A DNA stretch of 64,000 bases from an uncultured Ruminiclostridium sp. (GTDB lineage Bacteria; Bacillota; Clostridia; Oscillospirales; Ruminococcaceae): contig CANRFO010000002.1 of assembly GCA_947629925.1 (NCBI GenBank), positions 1-64,000 on the forward strand, read 5' to 3'. A program made the translations under genes and the position numbers. Below, in pieces: positions 30,097 through 39,356 of this stretch. Below the pieces are notes generated by a model. That model had not been told where the DNA came from, searched no databases, and was given only the letters and a program-made list of their open reading frames with translations. Position 1 is the first letter of the stretch, and the number at the start of each line of letters is the position of its first letter.

Positions 30097-30843
30097 TTAT
30101 CCTGCGGCAGCCATTTCATGAGTAACTTCGTCTGCGCTGACTATTTCCATAAACTGTTTGGCGTAATTTTTTGCTTTAACGGCTTCCTCATCGGTAAGTT
30201 TTCTTACAGCCTCAAAATTGAACAGTGCATAAGGCTTGCCGCCCTTGCTGGTAGCTTTGTCAAGAGTGATCTTTGTCACTACACTGTTTATTGGCGTAAG
30301 AGTGCTGAGCAGTCTTGTAGAATATTTTAGAAAACGTGACTTACTTGTTACCGGAATTCGTACAAGCAGCGGAATAATGCTGTTCGGGCGCAGAAGAAAC
30401 AACAGAACCGATTCCTTGCATGCCTTTGCGTTGCTGTCGCCGTCCTTTGATCCGAAATCGTTATAGGGACAACGAGCGCAAGCTTTTCCGTCATGTGAAA
30501 TAATACTGTTTTCGCTAAGGCAAACCGGTGGTGTACCTTCAACAGGGTCGGGAGTGTCCCAATAAGCTCTTGGGGTGGTGTAATCCAGAATTATCCCGGT
30601 AAGCTCCTTTTCACTCTCATCACCTGAAATACCGGGTACGGAAAACAGTGTAGTTCCTCCTGACGGCGACTTTACAATGTCAAACAGTTCAAATGATAAT
30701 GGCTGATTTTTAAGATTAGAGCGAATTATTTCCAAGGCATTGTTTTTTAGTGCAATATAGTTTGAATTGTTTTCTGCCTCAATTGGTCTTTGAATTTCTA
30801 TCACCTTGTCTTCAAGGCGTGTTTTGAGATTTTCAGTATCCAT
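30097..30843 (-). CDS. Conserved mobile-element protein with a CxxC...C motif, 248 residues
   Basis: I cannot name the family with confidence. The middle part has CLSENSIISHDGKACARCP and DSNAKACKES, four cysteines that could bind a metal. The C-terminal half reads like a beta-barrel (FLKYSTRLLSTLTP, TKITLDKATSKGG, YALFNFEAVRKL). It sits directly downstream of a YqaJ exonuclease, the usual place for a single-strand annealing or single-strand DNA-binding partner, so a recombination role is inferred from position. The gene gap to YqaJ is 14 bp. Confidence 0.65.
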   Translation of the reverse strand: MDTENLKTRLEDKVIEIQRPIEAENNSNYIALKNNALEIIRSNLKNQPLSFELFDIVKSPSGGTTLFSVPGISGDESEKELTGIILDYTTPRAYWDTPDPVEGTPPVCLSENSIISHDGKACARCPYNDFGSKDGDSNAKACKESVLLFLLRPNSIIPLLVRIPVTSKSRFLKYSTRLLSTLTPINSVVTKITLDKATSKGGKPYALFNFEAVRKLTDEEAVKAKNYAKQFMEIVSADEVTHEMAAAG

Positions 30844-30857
30844 TTTTACCTCCTGAT

Positions 30858-31802
30858 TTAAACCGCCGTTTTAATGGAAAAGCGGCGGTAAGATGTTTTG
30901 GCTGTATATTTCTGGTACAGCGCAGGATGTTCGGCTTTTAACGTCTTGCTGTCCAACCGTTCCTGAGTGACGGTTTTCCAGACAATGACCTTGTTCCCCG
31001 ATATTCCCGATTCGTTTTCTCCAAGCATTTGTTTCAGCAGATTTTCAGCTTTCTGTTTCTTTTCAGTAGCAGCTTCAAGCTGTTTGCAGGCTTCATCGTA
31101 TTGCAGCAGTAAATCTGATGCGGTATCTGGAAGAGATATTCTTGACTGCGGTGTGCAGCTTGGAAATCTTTTGGCGATAAATTCAGCCGATGCGTCAGAA
31201 CCGTCAAGCGGAGGTGGCGTCATAGTACACAAGTGTTCCCAGAAATCCGATTCCAACTTAATAATTATAGAGATCAGTTCCTCGTCCCGTTCTACGAATC
31301 TCCACTTGAAAGTGTTTCCGCCTATAAGTACGGCAATGTAGGCTCCGTTATATCCTGTAACAGCCATATAGTGCTGTATTTGCAGCATATATTCATCAGG
31401 TACAGCGTTTTCCCATTCGTCCGCCTTATAAGCCGAAGCAGTCTTTGCCTCAAATATACATTTCCCATAGTCGGGATGCTCGCATATTCCGTCAAGATCA
31501 GCCAGCATGAAAGGGTATTTGTTACTCTGAAGAAGCTGCTTTACCGTATTTACATTAATTCCGGTGCGCTTAGTAAATTCTGCCCTTACCAGTGCCTCGA
31601 GCTGTGTTCCCCAATATGCTGATTCTCCTGCTTCTTGATATGGTATTTTGCCAGTTTTTTCAAGCCAAAGTTCCATTGGGGATTTATAGCGGTTTATACC
31701 GCATATTACTGAGGCGTCCGAACCTCCTATGCCTTTCTTTCTATGTTCCAGCCATTCATCATAAGGCATATTTTCAGTAGACGCCAGAATTTTTGCTGAC
31801 AT
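30858..31802 (-). CDS. YqaJ-type viral recombinase (5'-3' exonuclease)
   Basis: 314 residues. The family marks are WLEHRKKGIGGSDASVICG at the N-terminus, WGTQLEALVRAEF with a catalytic Glu, LADLDGI with the metal Asp, and IFEAKTA as the Glu-x-Lys. It degrades one DNA strand to give ends for annealing-type recombination, as lambda exonuclease does. It lies between DUF932 (25 bp upstream) and the 248-residue cysteine protein (14 bp downstream), a set often found together in phages and integrative elements. Confidence 0.9.
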   Translation of the reverse strand: MSAKILASTENMPYDEWLEHRKKGIGGSDASVICGINRYKSPMELWLEKTGKIPYQEAGESAYWGTQLEALVRAEFTKRTGINVNTVKQLLQSNKYPFMLADLDGICEHPDYGKCIFEAKTASAYKADEWENAVPDEYMLQIQHYMAVTGYNGAYIAVLIGGNTFKWRFVERDEELISIIIKLESDFWEHLCTMTPPPLDGSDASAEFIAKRFPSCTPQSRISLPDTASDLLLQYDEACKQLEAATEKKQKAENLLKQMLGENESGISGNKVIVWKTVTQERLDSKTLKAEHPALYQKYTAKTSYRRFSIKTAV

Positions 31803-31827
31803 AACATGACCTCGCTTTCATATTCCA

Positions 31828-32763
31828 TTAAGCAGGAACTCCCGCCATACTCAGCTGTACCGCTTTATCCATGACGGCGTGACCTTCCATGATACGTCCC
31901 CAGTTATTGGAAGCATAATTCTTGGTATTCTTGTGTGGCATTGAGTGAGTTACAAGATCGCTTGCGGCGTTGATAACTCCCCATGCGGTGCCTCTGAAAC
32001 GTTTGATGTCGGGAGCGTAATAGCATATCATAAATTCATTTCGGCATTTTTCAGCAGTTGCCTTTTCACGCTCTGTGGATTTTTCACTGATAGGGAACAG
32101 CTCTTCAAGTATCTCTTTTATATCTGCATCATATATTCTTGTATTAGCGGCTTTGTCAGCATAAACGGCGAGCTTTGTCATATACTCATCCGCCCTGAAC
32201 AGACAATCCCTCGCTTCATCCAGTCTTTCAAGAATATTTTCAGTATGACGCATTGACCAAATGCGCTTTGCTGATTTAAGAGCGAGGTTCAGTGTGTTGT
32301 TGCATACTACTCTGATAGGTGTCATGCAGACTTTAAGACCTCCGCAGCCGTCGTGTGAATTAGTAAAGCAGAGGTACGGCTCTACATCGTCACCCGCCAC
32401 CTTAGATTGAGGCAGCTTCGCCAGCAACCATATCTGACGTCCTTCTTTTAATGAGCCTGCCGTTTCATAGCGTACATCACCACCAATAAGGTCATCAGTG
32501 AAATTAAAGGCGTCAGAATTTTGCACTACCTTATAACGGTCGCCCACTATTCCGAGAACGCTGCCGTCAGTGTCACGGACATTGGCTTTGTATCCGCTGA
32601 CTATACCGCCTCTTGCATTGAATACAGGTTCCTGCCTCACAGACCAGTCAAGCCCGGCAAATCGCAAAGCGTCGGCACTGTTTGTTGCTTCCGTCACCAT
32701 TGTTCCTAAACCGTGCCATGGTTTTTCCCTTACGTACATCATTGTTTCTACCTTTGCAGACAT
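31828..32763 (-). CDS. DUF932 domain protein (phage/plasmid-like protein)
   Basis: The start at 32763 is chosen since GGAG lies nine bases before it; the ATG three codons earlier touches that site. 311 residues. Typical DUF932 features are PWHGLGTMV near the N-terminus, VGDRYKVVQNSDAF, FTNSHDGCGG and a late NCAWGVINAASD-like segment. The function is unknown; such proteins are common in plasmids and integrative elements next to recombination genes. It is the first gene of the recombination group, separated from the TIR operon by a strong hairpin. Confidence 0.85.
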   Translation of the reverse strand: MSAKVETMMYVREKPWHGLGTMVTEATNSADALRFAGLDWSVRQEPVFNARGGIVSGYKANVRDTDGSVLGIVGDRYKVVQNSDAFNFTDDLIGGDVRYETAGSLKEGRQIWLLAKLPQSKVAGDDVEPYLCFTNSHDGCGGLKVCMTPIRVVCNNTLNLALKSAKRIWSMRHTENILERLDEARDCLFRADEYMTKLAVYADKAANTRIYDADIKEILEELFPISEKSTEREKATAEKCRNEFMICYYAPDIKRFRGTAWGVINAASDLVTHSMPHKNTKNYASNNWGRIMEGHAVMDKAVQLSMAGVPA

Positions 32764-32815
32764 TGAAAACATCTCCTTTTTTAAAATAAATTTTATAGTA
32801 GAGCATACAGAAAAA

Positions 32816-32846
32816 CAGAAGGGTTCCCATTATGGGAACCCTTCTG
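32816..32846 (-). terminator. Strong terminator between the TIR/SPFH operon and the recombination genes
   Basis: A perfect 15-bp stem (CAGAAGGGTTCCCAT and its complement) with a one-base centre and T-rich sequence after it on the minus strand. Confidence 0.8.
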
Positions 32847-32857
32847 TTTAAGGCTGC

Positions 32858-32965
32858 CTATTCGGTTGTGTGATAGGACAATTCAGCTTCACTCAAAACC
32901 TTTACTGCCGACAACAGCGCAGAAAGTATAAGAAGCACAATGCCAATTACCTTTTTGTCCGCCAT
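32858..32965 (-). CDS. 35-residue single-pass membrane peptide
   Basis: Starts MADKKVIG after GAGGTGAT four bases upstream. A hydrophobic helix (about residues 5-20, IGIVLLILSALLSA) is followed by a short polar tail. It is the last gene of the TIR/SPFH operon, 12 bp before its terminator. A longer reading of the same frame lacks a ribosome site. The function is unknown; small membrane peptides at the end of defence operons are sometimes effectors, but nothing shows this here. Confidence 0.5.
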   Translation of the reverse strand: MADKKVIGIVLLILSALLSAVKVLSEAELSYHTTE

Positions 32966-33038
32966 ATTATCACCTCTTTTCCTGTATGCTCTGTGGTGAT
33001 AATATATAGGCGTAAACGTAGAGGATGCGGTTAAAATT

Positions 33039-33737
33039 TTAATTTTTATTTTTAAATGACTTGCTTCTGCGGTTTCTGTCAGCAAGAAGTATAGTAATAT
33101 TATCAATTTTTTTCTTTGTAAGGTTTTTATCTGTATTTAATGTTTCTTCAAGAGATTTGACCTCTTGACGCAGCTTTTCTTCAATTTCAAAAAGACTTTC
33201 GTTTGATACCGGATCAGAATATTTGAATTTTTCTGAAAGTTTTTCTAATTCTTTTTTCAATTCTGTGTCGTTACACAAATCGACTATATAACTAATATCA
33301 AGACGAAATGTCCTCATTGCCTTTGTAATAATTTCATCGTGATGCTCCTGCTCCTCCACAATATCATGTGCAGTGTCTATTCCTATTACTCCTATTGCGG
33401 TTATACCCAGTACAACAACTGACAAAACAATAGGAATCCATATCGGAATATCCACAAAGAAACCTATTACCGCAATAACAAAACTCAATGCCAATTGACC
33501 TGCCATATAAAGTATGCCGATTTTCAGCATGGGAAATCCATAAAATTTGCTCTTTATGCTGACGTTTTTTACAGCATATTGGCAAACAACAAAACCTGCG
33601 ACGATTGCAATAAGAGAAAATGGGAATTCAATCCAGTATGCAGCAGTTTTAGGAAATGGGATCAAAAGATACAGTACGCAATATAATACCAATACTATGG
33701 CGCTGACAGCAACATATGTTTTTGCTTTTTTATCCAT
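33039..33737 (-). CDS. Multi-pass membrane protein with cytosolic coiled-coil tail
   Basis: 232 residues. Four hydrophobic segments lie within the first 120 residues (VAVSAIVLVLYCVLYLL; FPFSLIAIVAGFVVC; IGILYMAGQLALSFVIAVIGF; WIPIVLSVVVLGITAIGVIG). The rest is charged and helical, with heptad-like Leu/Ile, and ends in a basic tail. I do not recognise the family. It follows the SPFH gene by 64 bp in the same transcript. A partner that lets the SPFH or TIR protein work at the membrane is plausible (inference). Confidence 0.65.
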   Translation of the reverse strand: MDKKAKTYVAVSAIVLVLYCVLYLLIPFPKTAAYWIEFPFSLIAIVAGFVVCQYAVKNVSIKSKFYGFPMLKIGILYMAGQLALSFVIAVIGFFVDIPIWIPIVLSVVVLGITAIGVIGIDTAHDIVEEQEHHDEIITKAMRTFRLDISYIVDLCNDTELKKELEKLSEKFKYSDPVSNESLFEIEEKLRQEVKSLEETLNTDKNLTKKKIDNITILLADRNRRSKSFKNKN

Positions 33738-33801
33738 AATAAAACAATTCCTTTCTTAATCAAAATATAAGTTTTCAATAACGCCAAAAAGAATTATTGT
33801 T

Positions 33802-35697
33802 TTATGCGTCATTCTTTTTCTCTCCGCAGTCAGGACAGAATAGACTGTCTATACCTTTCCTGCCGCATTTTTTACAATCCCAAGTTTCTTTATCAGCAGG
33901 CTTAGCGGATCCACAGTTAGGGCAGAAATTGCTTATTATATCTTTTTGACCGCATTTGGTACAATTCCATTTTTCCGGTTCTGGTGGTTTAGGCGAACCA
34001 CAGTCAGGGCAGAATTTGGACTGAATATTTTTGCATCCGCAGGTACAATCCCATCCGTATATTGTTGGCTCAGGTCTTTTTGCTCCACATTCAGGACAAC
34101 ATTTTGATGTTAAATTTGCAGCACCGCACGAGCAATCCCATGTATCTCGTATAGATTTGTCAGCTGCCGTAGTTATGTTGCTTCCAACGGATTCTGCGGT
34201 ATTTAGAATAGGACTCATCGCATCCTTGGTTATATTTACCATACTGCCTACCGCACCGAGAGTAATTCCTAAATTTGCTAATTCACCTATACTGTTGCCA
34301 ATACTGCTTCCTCCATCGGAATTATTTCCCGTAAGTCCGTTTTGCATAGCCTCCAGTCCGATCTGACGAGCAGTTTCCTGTTGATATGTATAGCCTTTTG
34401 CTTTCATTCCCTCTGCTTCGGCAAGAGCTTGTGCCTTATATGCTTCCGCCTCTGCCAAAGCCTTAATTTTTAGGGATTCTGCATCTCCCTGCGCACTGAC
34501 CATTTTAAGTTGAGCCTCTGTCTGTGCTTCTACCATGCGCCTGCTCTGTTCTGCTTCAGCTTCAGCTTTTCTGATTTCTTCTTCCCGCACACGCAGAGTT
34601 TTGTCGGCAAACTGCTGTTTGAGACGCTTGAAATTCGGATCATCATCGGGCGTCAAGACTGAAGTGATAAAGAATTCCGGCATAGTAAGTCCGTAGTCAT
34701 CCAACGATATGTTTATCTCTTCACACAGCTTAGAGGACAGCTCATCAATATGCTCATCAATTTCAAGTATATTGATACTTTGGCTTTTGATTGTTTTGGC
34801 AAGAATTGTTTTTACTTTATTCATTACCAATGACTTGAATTTTCCTACCATTGCCGTACAAGAAAATCCGTCAGTCACCAATTCATCCTGTGAAAATTCC
34901 GTAGATGTTCCTACAATTTTCATAAGAAGCTTGCGTGAATCCGTTACACGGATATTAAAGCTGCCGCATGCTCCGATTTCTATATGTAATCCGCTTGCAG
35001 GATCAAAAAGACGCACTTTGCTGTCTGTGCCCCATTTTATCCCCATTTGTGTTACCATGTTTATGAAATATATTTCTGAATGGAACACGGTGTCGGCATT
35101 GGTGGAAAGCTTATACAATTCCTGAAGCATAGGCAGGTTTTGGGTCGCAAGCGTATAACGTCCTGCACCAAACAGGTCTAACGCTTGACCGTCTTTAAAG
35201 AAAATAGCCTCTTGGCTTTCGTGTACGATCAACTGTGAACCAAGATTAAAATCTTCAATTGGGTGTTTCCAAACGAAGACATCGTTGCCGCCTTCATATT
35301 TTATCAGACTGGCAAATCCCTTTCCTTTTGCGTTTTCTACCGCTATTTGTTTTTGTACATCAATTACGGTGTCACACAGTGGACAGGTATATTTTACTGC
35401 GTTTTTATCAGCAGTCAACCTGCACGCACATGATGGACAGGAAAATTCCGCTATTGCACTCATACTTTCCTGAGTTATCAGATGATTATGGCAAACAGGA
35501 CATTTAGCACCTGTTCCCATTGTTTGATCGTACAAAACGGTGTTCCCGCAATGCGGACAGGTCCTTGTCGTCATTTTCTCAATGCGTACGTCAATTGTAT
35601 GACCGCATACGCAGTCTATTTTTTTGCGAGAGAAAAATCCTGTTTTTCCTTCCGCGTAGCTTCCGCATTTTGGACATTCAATTACAAATTTTCCCAT
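33802..35697 (-). CDS. SPFH-domain protein with N- and C-terminal zinc ribbons
   Basis: 631 residues. The N-terminus (1-115) has about six CxxC/CxC pairs, i.e. three zinc ribbons. Residues about 125-335 match the virion-core-like SPFH family (VFVWKHPIEDF, ESQEAIFFKDGQALDLFGAGRYTL, IYFINMV). An Ala/Glu-rich coiled coil (360-435) follows, as in flotillins. The end (about 515-631) has four tandem zinc ribbons of the form W-x-C-x-C...C-x-x-CG. SPFH proteins oligomerise into membrane-associated rings. The start lies two bases after the TIR gene's stop, implying coupled expression. The zinc-ribbon count is unusual. Confidence 0.88.
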   Translation of the reverse strand: MGKFVIECPKCGSYAEGKTGFFSRKKIDCVCGHTIDVRIEKMTTRTCPHCGNTVLYDQTMGTGAKCPVCHNHLITQESMSAIAEFSCPSCACRLTADKNAVKYTCPLCDTVIDVQKQIAVENAKGKGFASLIKYEGGNDVFVWKHPIEDFNLGSQLIVHESQEAIFFKDGQALDLFGAGRYTLATQNLPMLQELYKLSTNADTVFHSEIYFINMVTQMGIKWGTDSKVRLFDPASGLHIEIGACGSFNIRVTDSRKLLMKIVGTSTEFSQDELVTDGFSCTAMVGKFKSLVMNKVKTILAKTIKSQSINILEIDEHIDELSSKLCEEINISLDDYGLTMPEFFITSVLTPDDDPNFKRLKQQFADKTLRVREEEIRKAEAEAEQSRRMVEAQTEAQLKMVSAQGDAESLKIKALAEAEAYKAQALAEAEGMKAKGYTYQQETARQIGLEAMQNGLTGNNSDGGSSIGNSIGELANLGITLGAVGSMVNITKDAMSPILNTAESVGSNITTAADKSIRDTWDCSCGAANLTSKCCPECGAKRPEPTIYGWDCTCGCKNIQSKFCPDCGSPKPPEPEKWNCTKCGQKDIISNFCPNCGSAKPADKETWDCKKCGRKGIDSLFCPDCGEKKNDA

Positions 35698-35699
35698 TT

Positions 35700-37805
35700 T
35701 TAAATTACCTCGATTGCATAGTTCCGCTGATTTATTTCGTCCTGCTGATTTATATTTACTGAATAAATAATGATAACAGTTGCTACAATAATCGCTACTA
35801 TAATTCCAATAATAATAATCCTTTTTACCCTCTTTTCCTTTTTCTGACTTTGAGCCAGCCCTTCTTGCATTCTGCTCTTTCGATTTTTGAGCGCAGATTC
35901 AATTTCATTTATTATCTTTCTGCAGTCTTCAATTTCATTATTTGCATTTTCGGATAATGAGCCTAACTGTTTTTTGTAATCTTCTAATGAGATAATGGAT
36001 TCTAACTCAGATATTGATCGTTCTAATTCGTTAATGGTTTCTCTTTCTCTTCCGAGCCAATTGACTTTCCATTCTTTGTTCTTTTCTATAATTCGCATAA
36101 TATGATTGTAAGCGCTTTGTTTTATTTGTTGCATACAAGAGTCCGCAAGATTATCAGAATCCTTAAATCCTGAAATGGATTTAAAAATGTTGGCTGCACT
36201 GTTATATTGATCTTCGGTGGTTGCCATTTTCATGGCTTTGACGGCATAAGAATATTTTGATTCAAGAGATATCTGTTTCAGACATTCGCCTGCAAGAGCA
36301 TCAGAATCCTTAAAACCTGAAATCAAGTTAAAAAGATCAGCTGCATTTCTATAATGTTCTTCGGTATTTGCTGATTGCATTTCACTAACAGCGAAAGAAT
36401 ATATTTTTTCAAAACATGTTTCTGCAAGGGAATCTGAATCTTTAAAGCCGGAAACCGACTCAAATTTTTTATAAGCCTGATAATACTCTTGACCTGTTGC
36501 GGCATTTTCCATAATTTCTACCGCTTCTTTATACAATTCATACAATTCGGATAAACGTTTTTTTTCTTTTACTTGGATAAGATATTTCTCACGCTCATCA
36601 ATATATCCGTTCAAAGTAGCCGCTAATTTGTCATCAGCAAAACGAAGGGCTTTTTGAAAGTTGCTTTTGTTTTCAAAATCATCATAATTTGAAAGCTCCT
36701 CCGGCTTGTTAATCTGCATTTCAGCTAACAGCTTGCCTAAGTACGCTAATGCATTTTCCGGTTCCTGATTCAAAACCTGTTCACAATAATTATCTGCGGT
36801 TTCCCAGTTACCATCCTCAAGAAACAAAAATGCACGCCTGAGTAAAGGATTCGTTATGGTATGATCACTGCTTGACACATCAGCCGTATTCTTTGTTTCT
36901 TTTGGTTGCTCAGATTGTGTAATTTTTTTAATACCCCGAATAAGATCCTGCATAAATCCGAGTTTAGACATATCTTGAGCCTGTAAATGAGAAAATTCTT
37001 CAGGCAGATTGTATGGATCCATATCTTTATACGCCGGGATCAGAACCTTTTTATTGCCTGCTTTTATAAGTGCAAGGAAACGGCTCCATTCGTTTTTTAC
37101 CCAAACTGCATTAAAATATTCCGGTTTTGTGCCTAAAACAACCATAACCTTGGAAGAGTTCAACGCTGCAAAGATATACGGTTCATATGCGGTGCCCAGC
37201 TTATCCTCCAATGTGATTCGTGCGAAAAAGACCTTAAAACCTTCCTGCGTCAGCTGATAATATAAGTCATTTGCAAGCACTGAGTCAGGTGTGCGCCTTC
37301 CGTTGTCATCTGTTTCTTTATAGCAAATAAACACATCAAACGGTTCTTCTTTGGAGGAAATGGCAAGAATGCCCTTTTGAATATCATCTATGGCTTTTGC
37401 TTCTGCTTCGTATATTTCTTTTTGAAAGCTATCTGCATTGGCAATTGCTGATTTATAATCTTCATCAGCGAAAATAGATGTGAATTGCGCACGATTTACG
37501 GTTGGCACACGTCTATGAGAGGTAGGGTCTTCCACATACTCAATTCCATAACGGCACAGAACCAGCGACCAGTATGCTTCGGCATCAGTAGTATCTTCAT
37601 TTAATATTTGCTCATAGATGGTGATTGCTTTATCATAATCATTGTTCCGCCGAAAGTGGTTTGCTCTGTCATACAAATTTGCCTTTTTGTCATTGTCGAG
37701 GCGCGGCAAAGTTTGCGTCGTGCCGCAATATTCGCATTTTGCCACCGTAGCGCCTTCAGTGAGGTTAAGTTCTCCTCCGCACATTTTACATTTGATGATT
37801 GCCAT
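35700..37805 (-). CDS. Zinc-ribbon / TPR / TIR-domain protein with C-terminal membrane anchor
   Basis: 701 residues. A zinc ribbon (CKMCGG, CEYCG, residues 6-27) is followed by a TPR-like region (45-140) and a TIR domain (about 156-295). The TIR has FDVFICYKETD, ARITLEDKLG, and WVKNEW with Glu239 in the position of the NADase Glu of SARM1. Residues about 410-560 contain three repeats of an ISGFKDSD unit, then a coiled coil, then one membrane helix (about 668-686) with a short tail outside. TIR proteins of this kind often cleave NAD in immunity. The gene is directly coupled to the SPFH gene. Confidence 0.88.
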   Translation of the reverse strand: MAIIKCKMCGGELNLTEGATVAKCEYCGTTQTLPRLDNDKKANLYDRANHFRRNNDYDKAITIYEQILNEDTTDAEAYWSLVLCRYGIEYVEDPTSHRRVPTVNRAQFTSIFADEDYKSAIANADSFQKEIYEAEAKAIDDIQKGILAISSKEEPFDVFICYKETDDNGRRTPDSVLANDLYYQLTQEGFKVFFARITLEDKLGTAYEPYIFAALNSSKVMVVLGTKPEYFNAVWVKNEWSRFLALIKAGNKKVLIPAYKDMDPYNLPEEFSHLQAQDMSKLGFMQDLIRGIKKITQSEQPKETKNTADVSSSDHTITNPLLRRAFLFLEDGNWETADNYCEQVLNQEPENALAYLGKLLAEMQINKPEELSNYDDFENKSNFQKALRFADDKLAATLNGYIDEREKYLIQVKEKKRLSELYELYKEAVEIMENAATGQEYYQAYKKFESVSGFKDSDSLAETCFEKIYSFAVSEMQSANTEEHYRNAADLFNLISGFKDSDALAGECLKQISLESKYSYAVKAMKMATTEDQYNSAANIFKSISGFKDSDNLADSCMQQIKQSAYNHIMRIIEKNKEWKVNWLGRERETINELERSISELESIISLEDYKKQLGSLSENANNEIEDCRKIINEIESALKNRKSRMQEGLAQSQKKEKRVKRIIIIGIIVAIIVATVIIIYSVNINQQDEINQRNYAIEVI

Positions 37806-37961
37806 AATAAGTTCCCCGTTTCTTGATAATTATTCAATGCACCCATTTGATATTGCATTTATACCGTTTATTTTAGATTGATGAAATTTGGTGTTGCTGT
37901 AAGGTTGTATAAGCATTATTACAGATAGCAGATAAATGTAATAATAATGCGCTTTTAACGT

Positions 37962-38117
37962 CTATCCTTGCTGTGTGTCCTTGTGCGGTTCGCTTATAAA
38001 ACGATCATACGCATTATAATCGTTCAATTTGCACTGCGGGCAAGGATTTATTGTTGTTTTAACTTGTCCCAGTTTATACGGACATTTGGGACAGGGAGGT
38101 ATTGTATGCTTTGCCAT
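37962..38117 (-). CDS. Small cysteine-rich (zinc-ribbon-like) protein, 51 residues
   Basis: The start at 38117 has AAAGGAAAA upstream. Two CxxC pairs (CPKCP and CPQC) suggest one zinc site. It ends in a polar tail. It is 156 bp upstream of the TIR gene and 16 bp downstream of the 104-residue gene, in the same direction. I do not recognise it. Confidence 0.55.
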   Translation of the reverse strand: MAKHTIPPCPKCPYKLGQVKTTINPCPQCKLNDYNAYDRFISEPHKDTQQG

Positions 38118-38133
38118 AATTTTTCCTTTCATT

Positions 38134-38448
38134 TTATCCCTCATATTTTTTGGGATAATCAATGTCTATTAAGGGTCTATCCTTGGGGTTGATTACTTTC
38201 GTTTTCATAATTTCCTTATGGCATTCTATAAGCTGATCTCTTACAGATTCCAGATACGCTTTATTGTGAGGCACAATGTATTTTTTTGAGCCTTCCTCCA
38301 ACAATTCGATATACCAGTTAACCAACTCCAGCTTGCCTAAACAATAAGAAGAGATCATCATCTTGTCATTTGAATCCTGAATAGCTTCGGTTTCAATTTG
38401 TATGTATGGCACCAAATCTAAAGGAATTTTTTTAAGTTTTTTTGCCAT
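38134..38448 (-). CDS. Hypothetical protein, 104 residues
   Basis: Basic N-terminus (MAKKLKKIPLDL), then helical segments (CLGKLELVNWYIELLEEG, VRDQLIECHKEIMK) and a Pro-rich end. AAGGAAA precedes the start. Unrecognised. It is part of the leftward run of small genes between the XRE-controlled promoter and the TIR operon. Confidence 0.55.
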   Translation of the reverse strand: MAKKLKKIPLDLVPYIQIETEAIQDSNDKMMISSYCLGKLELVNWYIELLEEGSKKYIVPHNKAYLESVRDQLIECHKEIMKTKVINPKDRPLIDIDYPKKYEG

Positions 38449-38580
38449 CTTGATTTTCCTTTCTTGTATATGAGTAATTGTTAAAAAGCGTTATATGTGC
38501 ATTTACAGAAAACAGTGCTTACCGATATCAATATTTTTTGTGGCAATACAAATAAATTGCTTTAATTGTTCCTATCTATA

Positions 38581-38621
38581 TAAATAAAGCCGCTTTGCTA
38601 TTGCTAAAGCAGCTTTATTTA
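38581..38621 (-). terminator. Hairpin downstream of the 74-residue gene
   Basis: TAAATAAAGC and GCTTTATTTA with an inner GCTTT/AAAGC pairing, one mismatch. It would attenuate or end transcription after the first small genes. Confidence 0.55.
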
Positions 38622-38624
38622 ATC

Positions 38625-38849
38625 TTAATGCTCACTTAAACAATGCCAAAGTTTAAAGCACTGATTGCCAGTGTAAGTACCGGGACGAATTTGATGACCA
38701 CGATATTTGGGATGTGGTCCCATACAAGTCCCTGTTGATAAACCGTCGCAATATACTAAGTCTGTACGGTTAGCGATAGTTCTTTCGCCATCCCAGTATT
38801 CACAACAGGCGCATGGATGTTTAAGTGCCCAATACGGTTGCATTCCCAT
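38625..38849 (-). CDS. Small cysteine-rich protein, 74 residues
   Basis: Six cysteines, including CACCEYW near the N-terminus, YCDG, and a late CFKLWHC, suggest metal binding. GGAGG precedes the start. It resembles other short Cys-rich proteins of Firmicute mobile elements in overall look only. It lies three bases before the hairpin at 38581. The 246 bp upstream (38850-39095) hold no gene I can support. Confidence 0.55.
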   Translation of the reverse strand: MGMQPYWALKHPCACCEYWDGERTIANRTDLVYCDGLSTGTCMGPHPKYRGHQIRPGTYTGNQCFKLWHCLSEH

Positions 38850-39095
38850 GTTTATTTCCTCCTTTCTTTTAAAATATCATAGCAAAATATTCAAATGCAT
38901 GTAAAAAGTGCCATGATATTTTTTAATTTTTCGCTGCCCCAAGTCAGAATCAAGGCAGTATCAGCATTCATGTAAGATGTGGGAAATAGCCAGTAATTTG
39001 ATATTTCCAGTTTGCGAGTTCGTCATACCATATCTTTTTCGCTTTTAATTCTCGCGCATTCAAAAGCTAAATCTTCTGAGCTCATTTCCGAATAA

Positions 39096-39356
39096 TTACT
39101 CTTTATTTCTTTCATATTCTTCTTTGCGCTCTCTCATAATTTCGTTAATTGCTTTTCTTTCTGCATCAGTTGAACTACTATGATATATATCGCGCAGCTT
39201 GGCATTGCTCAGATCAGAGTATTGCGTTTTGTAATCATTGATTTCAAGCCTTTGCTCATATCGAACTTGAGCCTTCTGTGCAAAAACCATTAATTTATTG
39301 AAAAAAGTTTCAAAATCCAAAGCGTTTAACCTCCTATTCTGAATATTATTTTGCAT
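39096..39356 (-). CDS. Hypothetical helical protein, 86 residues
   Basis: Starts MQNNIQNRR and ends with a Glu/Arg-rich helix (IMRERKEEYERN). Entirely polar and probably all-alpha. It overlaps the preceding gene by 11 bp, so the two are translationally coupled. Unrecognised. Confidence 0.55.
   Translation of the reverse strand: MQNNIQNRRLNALDFETFFNKLMVFAQKAQVRYEQRLEINDYKTQYSDLSNAKLRDIYHSSSTDAERKAINEIMRERKEEYERNKE

Noticed and set aside
32966-33106. 82-residue version of the small membrane peptide
   Set aside because: The upstream part overlaps the end of the 232-residue membrane protein gene and the ribosome site GAGGTGAT fits the start at 32965.
38850-39095. 20-codon frame starting MSSEDLAFE after the 86-residue gene
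   Set aside because: Very short with poor ribosome-site spacing; not supportable as a gene.
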